A DNA stretch of 31,415 nt from Candidatus Bathyarchaeota archaeon (GCA_002726865.1 PBSW01000014.1:8050-39464), one strand, 5' to 3'. Shown: positions 17,117 through 25,177, numbered from the stretch's first letter. Made by a program: numbers and translations. Notes: generated by a model not told the origin, from the sequence alone.

Positions 17117-18907
17117 TTGGATGAATTTGATTTTCTCATCAATAACGCCTTAATTGTAGAGGGAATGGGGAAAGACCCCTATAAGGGGTCTATCGGCGTA
17201 AATGGGGATAAAGTGGTTGCCCTAGGCGATGTAACTGGGGACGCTAAAACGGTGGTGGATGCCAGGGGATTGACAGCACTCCCCGGATTTATAGACGCTC
17301 ACAGCCATTTTGACCAAACGGTTCTATGGTATCCTGATTGTGAGAATGGCATTATGCAGGGAATTACGACCTTCATTGGTGGTCAATGTGGGCAATCCAT
17401 GGCCCCTGTTAGTGACCAAGGAATGATGCCCGTGATGCTCAGCGACTATCTCTCCGAACTTGACCCCTACAAATACCATCCAAACAAGCGTTTCTATTCA
17501 ATTGATCAAGTGAATGAATGGATGGACAAGGTCTTTGGATGGAAAATAACCTGGAGTACCATGAAAGGCTTTCTCAATAAAGTAGAGGAGATCGGAATAT
17601 CAATGAATTATGCACCTCTCGTCGGGCACGCCACAATACGCCGACACGTTATGGGACTTGACTCGAAGCGCGCCTCCACAAAGAAGGAGATGGGGGAAAT
17701 GAAAGACCTTATTGTGGGTGCTATGGAGGACGGATGCATCGGGATGAGTGCAGGCTTAGATTACGATCCAGATGTCTATGCAACAACCGAGGAACTGGTT
17801 GATGGGGTTTCTGCATTAAAACCATATAATGGGATTTATTGCCCCCACTGGAGGAAAACAGGTCTCAGGACCGGCGTTACTAGTGGACGAAAACCCTCAG
17901 AGCCTATTAGAGGGATACTTGAAAGCATCGAAATTCATAAAGAAACGGGGGTTAGACTCCATCTAGCTCATCTCAGATCAGGTTGGACCATTATTCCAAC
18001 GCCACCAGAAGAATTAGAAAGAGCGAACATTAAGGTTACCCTCGATACAATTGCCCGAGAATCCGAGAACGAGCTTGATATAACTTGGGATACAATACCC
18101 ACTATGATACGGGGAGGCTTTACATGGATCGGCCCCTATCTTGCCTCCCTCCTCGAGCCTTGGCTCCGGACTCTGGGGAGCAGAGAGAACCTTAGCAAAT
18201 GGCTAAAGTCCAAGGATTTCAGGGCAGAGATTAAAGATGTCATCATGAGTGGCTCCTGGAGCTGGGTGATATACTGTAGCCCAAATTTCAATCCTAAATG
18301 GGCAGAGACCATTTACATCATAAAAAGTATGATCCCCGGAATAGATGGAAAGACCATTGCTGAAATAGCCGCCGATAGAGAAGCCGATCAACTTGAGACC
18401 TTTTTCGATATAATCACTGAGGATCACGAGACTTTGATGTATCCCGATACATCTGGAAGAAAGGCTTGGGAACGAGAAAGTCATAACCTATTCTATATCC
18501 ATCCCTTAGGAAGCGTTGGACTCGACACATGGGCAATAGATAGTAAATACTCCTCCCCGAATCCACCGTATACACGACGAGGAATCAATTCCTACAGTGC
18601 ATTTCCTTTATTCCTCATCAAATACGTTAGAGATGGTAATCTTTTCACACTTGATGAAGCCGTCCAGAGAATCTCTAGGACCGCAGCCCGAGTACACAAC
18701 CTTCAAGGTCGTGGTATCCTTAGGGAGGGTGCATACGCCGACATTGTACTATTGGACTTGAAGAATCTCAGAATAACCGGAACGGAGTTAGAGCCCAGAA
18801 CATATGCGCAAGGAATAGAATATGTTTTCACCAATGGCATTCCGGCAGTAAAAGGTGGAAAACTAACCGGAGAGAGGCCTGGAAAGATCCTGAGAAGAAG
18901 CAATTAA
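17117..18907 (+). CDS. N-acyl-D-amino-acid deacylase-like amidohydrolase
   Basis: This amidohydrolase-superfamily enzyme should cut the N-acyl bond of N-acyl-(D-)amino acids. The beta-sandwich start FDFLINNALIVEGMG is typical, and DAHSHFD (60-66) provides metal-binding H62 and H64. C91 in GGQCGQS matches the metal-ligand Cys of D-aminoacylases (GNCG in relatives). LVGHATIR, GMSAGLDYDPD and LHLAHLRS are further family motifs, and AADIVLLD-like DIVLLDLKN closes the fold. At 596 aa it is longer than the usual 480-530; the extra sequence is in the middle. TTG at 17117 is the only reasonable start, since the next in-frame Met is at residue 17. The preceding promoter has a palindrome. Next to a peptide importer and an SDR, a role in scavenging acylated or D-amino-acid compounds is inferred. 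Confidence 0.87.
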   Translation: MDEFDFLINNALIVEGMGKDPYKGSIGVNGDKVVALGDVTGDAKTVVDARGLTALPGFIDAHSHFDQTVLWYPDCENGIMQGITTFIGGQCGQSMAPVSDQGMMPVMLSDYLSELDPYKYHPNKRFYSIDQVNEWMDKVFGWKITWSTMKGFLNKVEEIGISMNYAPLVGHATIRRHVMGLDSKRASTKKEMGEMKDLIVGAMEDGCIGMSAGLDYDPDVYATTEELVDGVSALKPYNGIYCPHWRKTGLRTGVTSGRKPSEPIRGILESIEIHKETGVRLHLAHLRSGWTIIPTPPEELERANIKVTLDTIARESENELDITWDTIPTMIRGGFTWIGPYLASLLEPWLRTLGSRENLSKWLKSKDFRAEIKDVIMSGSWSWVIYCSPNFNPKWAETIYIIKSMIPGIDGKTIAEIAADREADQLETFFDIITEDHETLMYPDTSGRKAWERESHNLFYIHPLGSVGLDTWAIDSKYSSPNPPYTRRGINSYSAFPLFLIKYVRDGNLFTLDEAVQRISRTAARVHNLQGRGILREGAYADIVLLDLKNLRITGTELEPRTYAQGIEYVFTNGIPAVKGGKLTGERPGKILRRSN

Positions 18908-18911
18908 CATC

Positions 18912-18929
18912 AACTTTTCCCTTTTTCCT
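18912..18929 (+). terminator. Oligo-T terminator after the amidohydrolase
   Basis: Two T runs (ACTTTTCCCTTTTTCC) lie directly after the stop codon at 18907. Archaeal termination needs only such runs. No hairpin precedes them. Confidence 0.4.
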
Positions 18930-19063
18930 GCAAATAATGACCAAGATGTATTAATAATAATATAAAAAAATTAAAATATTGTTTCTAATGATTAAATTGA
19001 TTCTAAGTTAGAGCTTTTCTGATATACAAAAAGATTATTTATATTAGTTGACTGTTGATAGCA

Positions 19064-19972
19064 ATGGGTTTCAGATTGAATGAAATGAAAGATAAAGTAG
19101 TTTTAGTCACGGGCTCTGGAAGGGGGTTTGGTCGGGGAATGGCGGTCGCTTATGCTCGTGCTGGGGCTAAGGTCGCAGGCTGCTCCCGTACAAGTTCCGA
19201 GTTGGAAAGTATGGCGCAGACCATCCGCTCTCATGGAGGCGAGGTAACAATTTATCCCATGGATCTCTCTAACGAGAAAGAAATTTATGAAATGAGAGAT
19301 GATATTCTAGATAAGTATGGAAGACTCGATTGCCTTGTTAACAATGCCGCAACCAGCCTATGGAAAACATTTGATCAGATGACCGTAAAAGACTGGGACC
19401 TCACTTTCAACGTTAATATCAGATCGCAATTCATTTTATCAAAAGCATTTTTTGAAACCATGAAGAACCAAGGCGGTGGCAGCATTTTAAACATCACGTC
19501 ACGATCAGCCGAAGTAGGATTTGTTGCTGAAATAGGCTATTGCCCAACTAAGTATGCTATCGAAGGATTAACTCAATGTTTAGCAATGGAGTTAAAGCAA
19601 TACAACATTGCGGTGAATTCTCTAAACGTGGCTTCTCCCCCCGGAAAACGATTGAAACCCACTGAACTGACGCTCGCAGAAGCCTCAGCGATGCCCGATG
19701 AGATGCAAGAAAGATACGCCGACGATGAATCTTTGGTTGAAGCTTTCCAGGAAGCTTGGGTTTTCTTGGCTCTTCAAGATGGTTCTGGTATTACCGGGCA
19801 GAGATTAGGTACAAGAGAAGTCGCGGACTATCTAAGTCGAAATGGAAGAGAGGCTGCTCTAGCAAACTGGACCAAGAAATTAACACAAGCTGTCTATGTA
19901 ACTTACGACCTTCCGAAAAGCGTACGTTACCAAACTCCGGAAGGTGGAATTAAAGAATTAGAGTTTTACTAA
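19064..19972 (+). CDS. Short-chain dehydrogenase/reductase (SDR)
   Basis: This is an NAD(P)-dependent oxidoreductase of the classical SDR type. The nucleotide motif TGSGRGFG (TGxxxGxG) is near the N-terminus, the NNAA motif follows, and the catalytic residues are a Ser in NITSRSAEVGF with Y and K of YCPTK. The extra C-terminal 60 residues (about 302 in total against about 250 for the family) include GREAALANWTKKLTQA and may be a substrate lid or oligomer contact. The frame opens with TTG at 19055; TTTATATT at 19037-19044 points to a leaderless start at the ATG at 19064, while an internal ATG a few codons on (MKDKVVLVTG) is a further option. It lies about 155 bp behind the amidohydrolase with its own promoter. 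Substrate not predictable. Confidence 0.9.
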   Translation: MGFRLNEMKDKVVLVTGSGRGFGRGMAVAYARAGAKVAGCSRTSSELESMAQTIRSHGGEVTIYPMDLSNEKEIYEMRDDILDKYGRLDCLVNNAATSLWKTFDQMTVKDWDLTFNVNIRSQFILSKAFFETMKNQGGGSILNITSRSAEVGFVAEIGYCPTKYAIEGLTQCLAMELKQYNIAVNSLNVASPPGKRLKPTELTLAEASAMPDEMQERYADDESLVEAFQEAWVFLALQDGSGITGQRLGTREVADYLSRNGREAALANWTKKLTQAVYVTYDLPKSVRYQTPEGGIKELEFY

Positions 19973-19977
19973 TTACC

Positions 19978-20002
19978 CCTCTTTTTATATTATATTTTTT
20001 TT
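19978..20002 (+). terminator. Oligo-T terminator after the SDR gene
   Basis: Two T runs (T5 at 19982-19986 and T8 at 19995-20002) separated by an AT-rich stretch follow the stop codon by a few bases. This is the strongest oligo-T terminator signal in the window. Confidence 0.55.
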
Positions 20003-20109
20003 GCGTGCTCATTAATTATTTTTTCTTAATAACCGGTAAAGTCATTAATGCAAAAATCTAAGCTCTCAGTTTACTACTGGATAAAATTTATTCTTAGTTT
20101 TTCAAGCAT

Positions 20110-20703
20110 CTATTGATTCTTCTTCAATACCCAAAGCGTTATTGTACCCGAAAGTAAGCCAAGGATAATCGACTCTGTACCAAATCCCGGAATACCGGAA
20201 CTTTTTTTCGTTTCAATCCACTCATTTTTTGTTGTTCCCGCTAAGAGTCTTCCTTCCGGAATTGTAGTTATTCGAACCTCATATTCATGATCCAGTTCTA
20301 AATCTAGTTCTACAAGAGTGGCTACTGCCTTTGCGCCTTGTCCAATGATATACTCTACTTTTTTATCGTCGGTTAAATCATACAAGACGATTTCAATGAT
20401 ATCTCCCGGCATGCTAACATTTTTTCCGGCAACATTCTTCCCGACACCACCAGGAAGTAAGGGATCGAATGATCCAATTGACTGAATTTGAGCAACTACT
20501 GTTACATCCCAGTTGGATATCTCCTCTCCACTTTCACTTATTAAACCCTCAAGTCGGAAAGTATATGGGGATTCACCCTCAAAACTTTTCTCCTTCGACT
20601 CATCTGCAGGCTGAGCATTAGCGATCCAAATAATTGTAAAACCTGATGTCACTGAAAACACGATAATTACCAACGCTAGTATTGTTTTAGTAGCTTTCAT
20701 CAT
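20110..20703 (-). CDS. Secreted protein with a PGF-CTERM-like sorting tail
   Basis: The 197-residue product has an N-terminal signal sequence (TILALVIIVFSVTSGFTIIW, then NAQPADES as a cleavage region). A beta-rich outer domain follows (about 40-165; SPYTFRLEGLISESGEEISN, then WDVTVVAQIQSIGSFDP). The C-terminal tail is IPGFGTESIILGLLSGTITL followed by WVLKKNQ: a PGF motif, one membrane segment and a basic end. This is the layout of archaeosortase substrates, which are cut at PGF and lipid-anchored. No archaeosortase is in the window. The function of the domain is unknown. GTTAAAAGG (20736-20728 on the minus strand) about 25-33 nt upstream suggests a leaderless mRNA from the ATG at 20703; the next codon is also ATG. 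Confidence 0.7.
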   Translation of the reverse strand: MMKATKTILALVIIVFSVTSGFTIIWIANAQPADESKEKSFEGESPYTFRLEGLISESGEEISNWDVTVVAQIQSIGSFDPLLPGGVGKNVAGKNVSMPGDIIEIVLYDLTDDKKVEYIIGQGAKAVATLVELDLELDHEYEVRITTIPEGRLLAGTTKNEWIETKKSSGIPGFGTESIILGLLSGTITLWVLKKNQ

Positions 20704-20979
20704 TACTAGGAGAATTGTAATCCAAACCCTTTTAACTTTTTCAATAGAAGAAATTTATTTCCAGTGCCTTCAATTCGCGCACTAATTTTATCCAAAGAAA
20801 AAGTCCATGACTTAAATTATCACTCGCAAGGGTTGTCAGCCAAAGGCTAAAGAAAAACATGAACTAGCCAGACCCATCTAAACCCCCTTTTTTTAGGTTT
20901 TTTTTAAGGAGACTGTTTTATCCTCCATATCCTAACTGGGAAGACCTTTATCATCAATCGTTCCTCTCATCTGATCGGG

Positions 20980-21105
20980 ATGTTACCCAAAGTCTTGGGA
21001 GTCTATGCCTTCCCTTGGAAGGGAAGGAACACTCTGAGCCTCCTCCAAGTCGCCTTCAACGCTCACCGGGAAACCAAAGCAGAGGTTACCCGCGCACTGA
21101 GCTAA
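20980..21105 (+). CDS. Very small ORF before cgi121 (41 aa)
   Basis: ATG at 20980 and TAA at 21103 frame a 41-residue product with protein-like composition (LPKVLGVYAFPWKGRNTLSL, then QVAFNAHRETKAEVTRALS). It ends 19 nt before the Cgi121 gene on the same strand, so it could share its mRNA. CGGG just before the ATG is at best a weak RBS. Two long T runs (20888-20905) lie upstream. I recognise no family; a chance frame or the end of a decayed gene is possible. Confidence 0.35.
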   Translation: MLPKVLGVYAFPWKGRNTLSLLQVAFNAHRETKAEVTRALS

Positions 21106-21124
21106 ACTTTAAGAGTAGAGTGAG

Positions 21125-21679
21125 ATGGTCAAAATAGCCACCATAAAGGGTTCTACTAAGGCAGTTTCCATCGGTGGATTCAATGGTGTTACCGTGAATG
21201 ATGTAGACGAGCTTCTGAGAAACCTCAAAGATGCCATCGGCCCGGCCGGCTTCCAGGTATTCAATGCCGCTAGGATCGCAGGGTGGAGGCACCTTTACAT
21301 GGCTGCAGTGAACGCGGTAGGCGCCATTGAGGCGGGATCGGCAATTTCCCGGGGGCTTAGTATCGAGGTACTGCTCTATGTGTCATGCCAAGACCAAATC
21401 TCTAAGGCCTTGGACTTGGTTGGGATAGGCCCGGATACTAAGCAATTAGCCCTGATCGTGGTGGGAGACAGTCTCAGCGAAGCGGCTTTCAGGAAAGCAT
21501 TTGATATCCTGGGAAAAGCCGACGATTCCGTCCTTGCTCTGGATGAAAAAAAGTTCCGTGAAATTACCCAAGTTTTTGGGGTCTTAGAAAATGAGCTCAA
21601 GGCAGTGGGCGGTGAACGCTATAGTGCTCTCACGAGCCTCCTGGTCGAGAAAGGTGCGCTACTTCCCCTGAGACGCTAG
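21125..21679 (+). CDS. cgi121: KEOPS complex subunit Cgi121
   Basis: Cgi121 is the tRNA-recruiting subunit of KEOPS, which transfers threonylcarbamoyl to A37 of ANN-decoding tRNAs (t6A). The 184-residue length fits. The family pattern is present in FNAARIAGWRHLYMAAVNAV (helix before the core), then AISRGLSIEVLLYVSCQDQI and ALDLVGIGPDTKQLALIVVG; the strand LYVSCQDQISKAL corresponds to the conserved LYASGKRQI-like segment. The gene's last 21 bp overlap the convergent THUMP gene. Sua5, which makes the threonylcarbamoyl-AMP used by KEOPS, is 1.5 kb downstream on the other strand. The other KEOPS subunits (Kae1, Bud32, Pcc1) are not here. Confidence 0.82.
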   Translation: MVKIATIKGSTKAVSIGGFNGVTVNDVDELLRNLKDAIGPAGFQVFNAARIAGWRHLYMAAVNAVGAIEAGSAISRGLSIEVLLYVSCQDQISKALDLVGIGPDTKQLALIVVGDSLSEAAFRKAFDILGKADDSVLALDEKKFREITQVFGVLENELKAVGGERYSALTSLLVEKGALLPLRR

Positions 21680-22201
21680 TTCCGCCCGCTCTTTCTGAAC
21701 GCTGAGTATCCCGTCCCTGGGGATCACCGCTACACCAGTCCTCTTCCCAACGATTTCCACCAAAACCACCCAGTCGGGCTCACCTAGGTCCACTCTTCGG
21801 TCGATCCTTTCAGCGACGGTGTCAATGACCTCCCTGCTCCGCAGTTTCGTTCTCCTCTTCTCCAAGGTCACCCTGAAGGACTCGTCCCTGGGGATTTTCT
21901 CCGCGAGCCCCCGAGCCTTCTCCACGATCTCACCTATCTCCGTGGGAACCGTGGCCTCAACTGGGATGACCCTGAGGAGGTTTTTGAAACTCTCAGGTCT
22001 CTCTCGGATCTCCCCCCTTATTCCTCGGATGGCGTCTAGGGGATCGATGATGGTCTCCGCAGCGATGAGCCCCTTCACCCTGGTCTTGTAAACCCTGGGG
22101 GTCTTGTCTCCCACCGCCCTGAGGAGCATCCAGAGCTCGCTACACGCGGCGCTCATGCTCCATATATCTGATGTGGCGAGGAGATCGGGGTCATTGATCA
22201 A
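21659..22201 (-). CDS. THUMP-domain protein, TAN1-like
   Basis: This 180-residue protein resembles archaeal TAN1 homologues, which bind tRNA for N4-acetylcytidine formation at C12 (in eukaryotes Tan1 works with Kre33/NAT10). The N-terminal half has VYKTRVKGLIAAETIIDPLD, a segment found in this family. The THUMP half has FRVTLEKRRTKLRSREVIDT and PDWVVLVEIVGKRTGVAVIP. The only upstream start is TTG at 22201; the nearest ATG is out of frame and the next in-frame Met is at residue 15. ATATAAAAAAGG (22235-22224 on the minus strand) about 23-34 nt upstream supports a leaderless TTG start. It is convergent and overlapping with cgi121. Confidence 0.78.
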   Translation of the reverse strand: MINDPDLLATSDIWSMSAACSELWMLLRAVGDKTPRVYKTRVKGLIAAETIIDPLDAIRGIRGEIRERPESFKNLLRVIPVEATVPTEIGEIVEKARGLAEKIPRDESFRVTLEKRRTKLRSREVIDTVAERIDRRVDLGEPDWVVLVEIVGKRTGVAVIPRDGILSVQKERAELASQGK

Positions 22202-22223
22202 GGCGGTTATACAGATGACCCTA

Positions 22224-22236
22224 CCTTTTTTATATC
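22224..22236. promoter_or_regulatory. Shared TATA region between the THUMP and DUF89 genes
   Basis: CCTTTTTTATATC reads as a TATA-like box on both strands. On the minus strand it is 23-34 nt from the THUMP start; on the plus strand it is about 31-41 nt from the DUF89 ATG, leaving room for its GAGGT Shine-Dalgarno. One box may serve both divergent genes. Confidence 0.4.
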
Positions 22237-22266
22237 AATGCCCCTCCATGCGTCTGAGGTTTCAAG

Positions 22267-23154
22267 ATGAAGGTGGGTGCGCGTTGCGGCTACTGTCTCC
22301 TCCACAGAGGATACCAGCAGATACTTAGATCCACCGACGACGAAAAGGTACGCAGGAAGACCATGGAGGTCATCCTCCATCTCATAGCCGACATGTATGG
22401 ATCCGATGCGGTTCCCGCCCTTATTGGAGCCTCAAGAGACAGGCGCGTCCACGAAGTCACCGGGTGCCTCGATTCCTACGCAGAGCTCAAGAGGCAGGCT
22501 AACCAGTCGGCTCTTGAGACCCTCCCCTCCTTCGAGGCCCTCGTGGCTAGCCAGCCACAAGAGGAAAGACTAAGGAAGGCTGCCCTCATCTCCTGCCTTG
22601 GAAACATCATTGAGTACGACGTCCCGGGGCACAGCTCTGACGTCAACGCCGCCTTTAAGAACATTTGCAACGAGGCTTTCACCATAGACAATCTGGATCA
22701 ATTCAGAGAGCTCTTGGGGCCCCGCACCAACTTGCTTTATCTCACTGACAACGCAGGTGAGATCGTCTTCGACAAACTAGTGGTCCGGGAGCTTAGGCGT
22801 CTGGGGTGCTGGGTAGCCGTGGCTGTAAAGGGGGGGCCCAGCCTCAATGATGCTCTGATGGAGGATGCCGAGGCTGTGGGAATGGTGGGCGAGGCAGACC
22901 TAGTTATCTCAACAGGCACCGATGCGGTGGGGATCAATCTCTCGGAGGTCTCTCCTAAGTTCTTGGATGTCTATGGTTTAGCGGACGTGATCCTTGCCAA
23001 AGGAATGGCGAACTGGGAGACTTTAACCGAGTATAGGGCCCCCTGTCCTACGTTATTCGTTTTCAGGGCTAAATGTGATCCTGTGGCAACCTCAGTTGGG
23101 GTCCCTCTCAGGGAGAATGTCGCAAAGCTCGTGTCCCAGGGTTGGAGTCTCTAG
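22267..23154 (+). CDS. DUF89 / damage-control phosphatase-like protein
   Basis: This 295-residue protein belongs to the DUF89 (ARMT1-like) family. Members are metal-dependent phosphatases proposed to remove damaged or excess phospho-metabolites. The N-terminal GARCGYCLLHRG carries the CxxC typical of the archaeal branch. YLTDNAGEIVFDKLV has the Asp/Asn metal ligands, and VAVKGGPSLNDALMEDA, VISTGTDAVGINL, ILAKGMANWETL and RAKCDPVA are the following conserved blocks. The ATG at 22267 has GAGGT 6 nt upstream. It is divergent from the THUMP gene, and its last 4 bp overlap the convergent sua5 gene. The physiological substrate is unknown. Confidence 0.87.
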   Translation: MKVGARCGYCLLHRGYQQILRSTDDEKVRRKTMEVILHLIADMYGSDAVPALIGASRDRRVHEVTGCLDSYAELKRQANQSALETLPSFEALVASQPQEERLRKAALISCLGNIIEYDVPGHSSDVNAAFKNICNEAFTIDNLDQFRELLGPRTNLLYLTDNAGEIVFDKLVVRELRRLGCWVAVAVKGGPSLNDALMEDAEAVGMVGEADLVISTGTDAVGINLSEVSPKFLDVYGLADVILAKGMANWETLTEYRAPCPTLFVFRAKCDPVATSVGVPLRENVAKLVSQGWSL

Positions 23155-23762
23155 GCGTCAAGTGCTGTATTTATTTGGGACTGCGTAATGGGCCCTCTTC
23201 TGATCACCCAGATTTGCTCCCCGCTTAAATTGAGGACAGTGGAGGGGATCGCTCCTGGGGTGGGACCTGCGTCGAGGACGAGATCAACCTCCTCTCCTAT
23301 CTGCTGGATAGCCCCCTCTACGGTGGTAGGCGGAGCAATACCGGTCTTGTTGGCGCTGGTGCTCACGATGACCCCCCCGCTTTGCCTCGCGAGGCTCCTG
23401 GAGACCTCGTGATCGGGGACCCTGACTCCCAGGGTCTTGGCCCCATGGGTGACGTACATGCCATACTCCATGACCGCAGGGAGGACTAGCATAAGGGGCC
23501 CCGGCCAGAATCTCTCGGCGAGGCGCTCTGCTATGGGGTTAAACTCCACTACTTTTCTAGCCACCGTGACGCTGCTGCAGGCGAGGGGGAGGGGCTTTTT
23601 TCCCCTCCCCTTGATCTCGCAGATCCGCCTTGCGGCGTCATTGATCTGAGGGGCGCATCCTAGGCCGTAAACTGTCTCAGTGGGGTAGACGACAATGCCC
23701 CCTGTGCGGACGAGAGCAGTTGCTATCTTAATATGCTCTTCAGTGGCGGGGAGGACTTTCAT
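23151..23762 (-). CDS. sua5: Threonylcarbamoyl-AMP synthase (Sua5/YrdC family)
   Basis: This enzyme makes threonylcarbamoyl-AMP from Thr, bicarbonate and ATP, the first step of tRNA t6A37. The 203-residue protein is the short YrdC/TsaC form without the Sua5 C-terminal domain. Conserved blocks are YPTETVYGLG, EIKGRGKKPLPLA, WPGPLMLVLP, LGVRVPDHE, VSTSANKTG and PSTVLNL. The ATG at 23762 has no clear Shine-Dalgarno; ATATATTTAAG about 25-35 nt upstream (23797-23787, minus) fits a TATA box with a very short leader. It shares the pathway with the nearby Cgi121 gene. Its stop overlaps the end of the DUF89 gene. Confidence 0.94.
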   Translation of the reverse strand: MKVLPATEEHIKIATALVRTGGIVVYPTETVYGLGCAPQINDAARRICEIKGRGKKPLPLACSSVTVARKVVEFNPIAERLAERFWPGPLMLVLPAVMEYGMYVTHGAKTLGVRVPDHEVSRSLARQSGGVIVSTSANKTGIAPPTTVEGAIQQIGEEVDLVLDAGPTPGAIPSTVLNLSGEQIWVIRRGPITQSQINTALDA

Positions 23763-24090
23763 CCGGTTGATTTCGGCTTTAAGGGACTTAAATATATGGC
23801 AGATGTGGAGTCATCAGGGCAACGCCTTTATGCAGAGGAAGATGGAATAGCATCTCGCCTCCTTGTAACCCCTTGGGATTTGCGTCTCTGTAGTTTTTAG
23901 TAGGACGAGGCAATCTATGGGAAATATGCCTTAGGGGCCAATACAGGCTCCCCGAAGCCTTTTCACCTGGTCTTTGCAGGCCATACGTCGCACCAGTTCT
24001 TCATTCTCAGCTCTTTTATGAAGCCGATTTTGGAATGCCTACGCGAGTTTTCGATATGTTGGAGGTATATGGGATTAGTTTTGCCCCCGA
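23763..24090. other. Intergenic region with competing coding-like relics
   Basis: No intact gene is visible. On the plus strand, ATG at 23796 starts MADVESSGQRLYAEEDGIAS and ends at a tandem TAGTAG (23898-23903); the same frame then stays open for over 70 codons. On the minus strand a short protein-like end RAENEELVRRMACKDQVKRL ... GACIGP stops with TAA at 23931. Both strands cannot be coding. This looks like decayed sequence, with the sua5 promoter at its left edge. Confidence 0.35.
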
Positions 24091-25131
24091 TTAGTAGAGG
24101 GCATCTTTGTCAAGGAGGTTTTGCATAGGTTTTCCATCGATGTAGCGGTGGATATTATCCACAAAGATCTCGGTGAGCTTCGAGTTCTCAGTGTCCGCGG
24201 TGCTAGCGGAGTGGGGGCTGATTATGACGTTGGGCATGTCCCAGAAGGGACTCTCGGGGGGAAGGGGCTCTTTCCAGAAGACGTCGGATGCGAGGCCCCC
24301 GAGGTGGCCCGATTGGAGGGCTCGAATGAGGGCAGGCTCGTCTACGACGGAGCCCCGAGCAATATTGATGAGCATGGAGCCCTCCTTCATTGCAATGAGC
24401 TCAGCTTCTCCGATGAGCCCCTGTGTCTCCTCTGTGTGAGGGCAGATAAGGACTACGTAATCAGCCTCACCTAACATAGGGTGGAGGTTTGTCCAGGGAT
24501 GGAGCTTCTCAACATTGACGGAGGCAGGGGCGACTCCTTCTATATGGCGTTTAGTCCCTATGACTCTCATCCCTAAGCACTGCCCTAGACGGGCTACTTC
24601 CCTCCCGACCCTGCCCAGTCCAACCACGGCTAGCGTCTTGGTGCGGAGCTCAGTGGTGCTAGTGCGCGCCCAGTGATGGGCCGCCTTTTCTCGGGCCATA
24701 TAGGCATAGTCCTTGATATGCATCAGCATTGCCATAAGGCAAAACTCGGCAAGGGGGGTTGCGTGCATCCCACTTGATGTGGTGAGGATGATGTCTGTCC
24801 CCGTGAGCCCAGTGCGCTTTGCTGATTGACCAATCCCGGCGCTAGGGGACTGGATCCATCTGAGCTTAGGGGCGAGTTCCTTTATAATGCTAGCGTACTG
24901 GCGATTGAGATATCCAAATATAATCTCAGCGTTGGATAGGTTTTCCAACCATCGCAGCTCCTGCTTGGGGGTGCGTTCTATGTGAGCACCGTGCTGGTCG
25001 TTGGGATATCGGAGCTTGCCCAGGATCTCGGGCTCGTAGATGATCTCCACCCGAGGGTCTGCCGTCTTTACTTTTTTGATGAGCTCAGGGGCGAGACGAA
25101 ATGTGATGAAGATCTTTATGGGCTCTTTCAT
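24091..25131 (-). CDS. D-2-hydroxyacid dehydrogenase (NAD-dependent)
   Basis: This 346-residue enzyme interconverts a 2-oxo acid and a D-2-hydroxy acid. The Rossmann motif is G171-L-G173-RV-G176 (VVGLGRVGREVARLGQ). The catalytic set is R259 (NIARGSVVDE), E288 (KEPLP) and H307 (SPHSAS). Relatives include glyoxylate/hydroxypyruvate reductases and phosphoglycerate dehydrogenase; no ACT domain is present, and the substrate is not decidable. The reading frame is open 71 codons further upstream to 25344, but that part lies in the RNase P RNA gene and has no protein character. The ATG at 25131 (MKEPIKIFITFRLAPEL) gives the natural family N-terminus. It is divergent from rnpB with about 80 bp between them. 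Confidence 0.92.
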   Translation of the reverse strand: MKEPIKIFITFRLAPELIKKVKTADPRVEIIYEPEILGKLRYPNDQHGAHIERTPKQELRWLENLSNAEIIFGYLNRQYASIIKELAPKLRWIQSPSAGIGQSAKRTGLTGTDIILTTSSGMHATPLAEFCLMAMLMHIKDYAYMAREKAAHHWARTSTTELRTKTLAVVGLGRVGREVARLGQCLGMRVIGTKRHIEGVAPASVNVEKLHPWTNLHPMLGEADYVVLICPHTEETQGLIGEAELIAMKEGSMLINIARGSVVDEPALIRALQSGHLGGLASDVFWKEPLPPESPFWDMPNVIISPHSASTADTENSKLTEIFVDNIHRYIDGKPMQNLLDKDALY

Positions 25132-25177
25132 GGGGTTATTCTTATTCAGGATGCTATTAGGGGTTTTGCAGGGTCGC

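Noticed and set aside
23586..23610. Strong 9-bp perfect hairpin GGGGAGGGG / CCCCTCCCC inside sua5
   Set aside because: It falls exactly on codons for the conserved GRGKKPLPL motif, so coding constraint plus GC-rich codon choice explains it.
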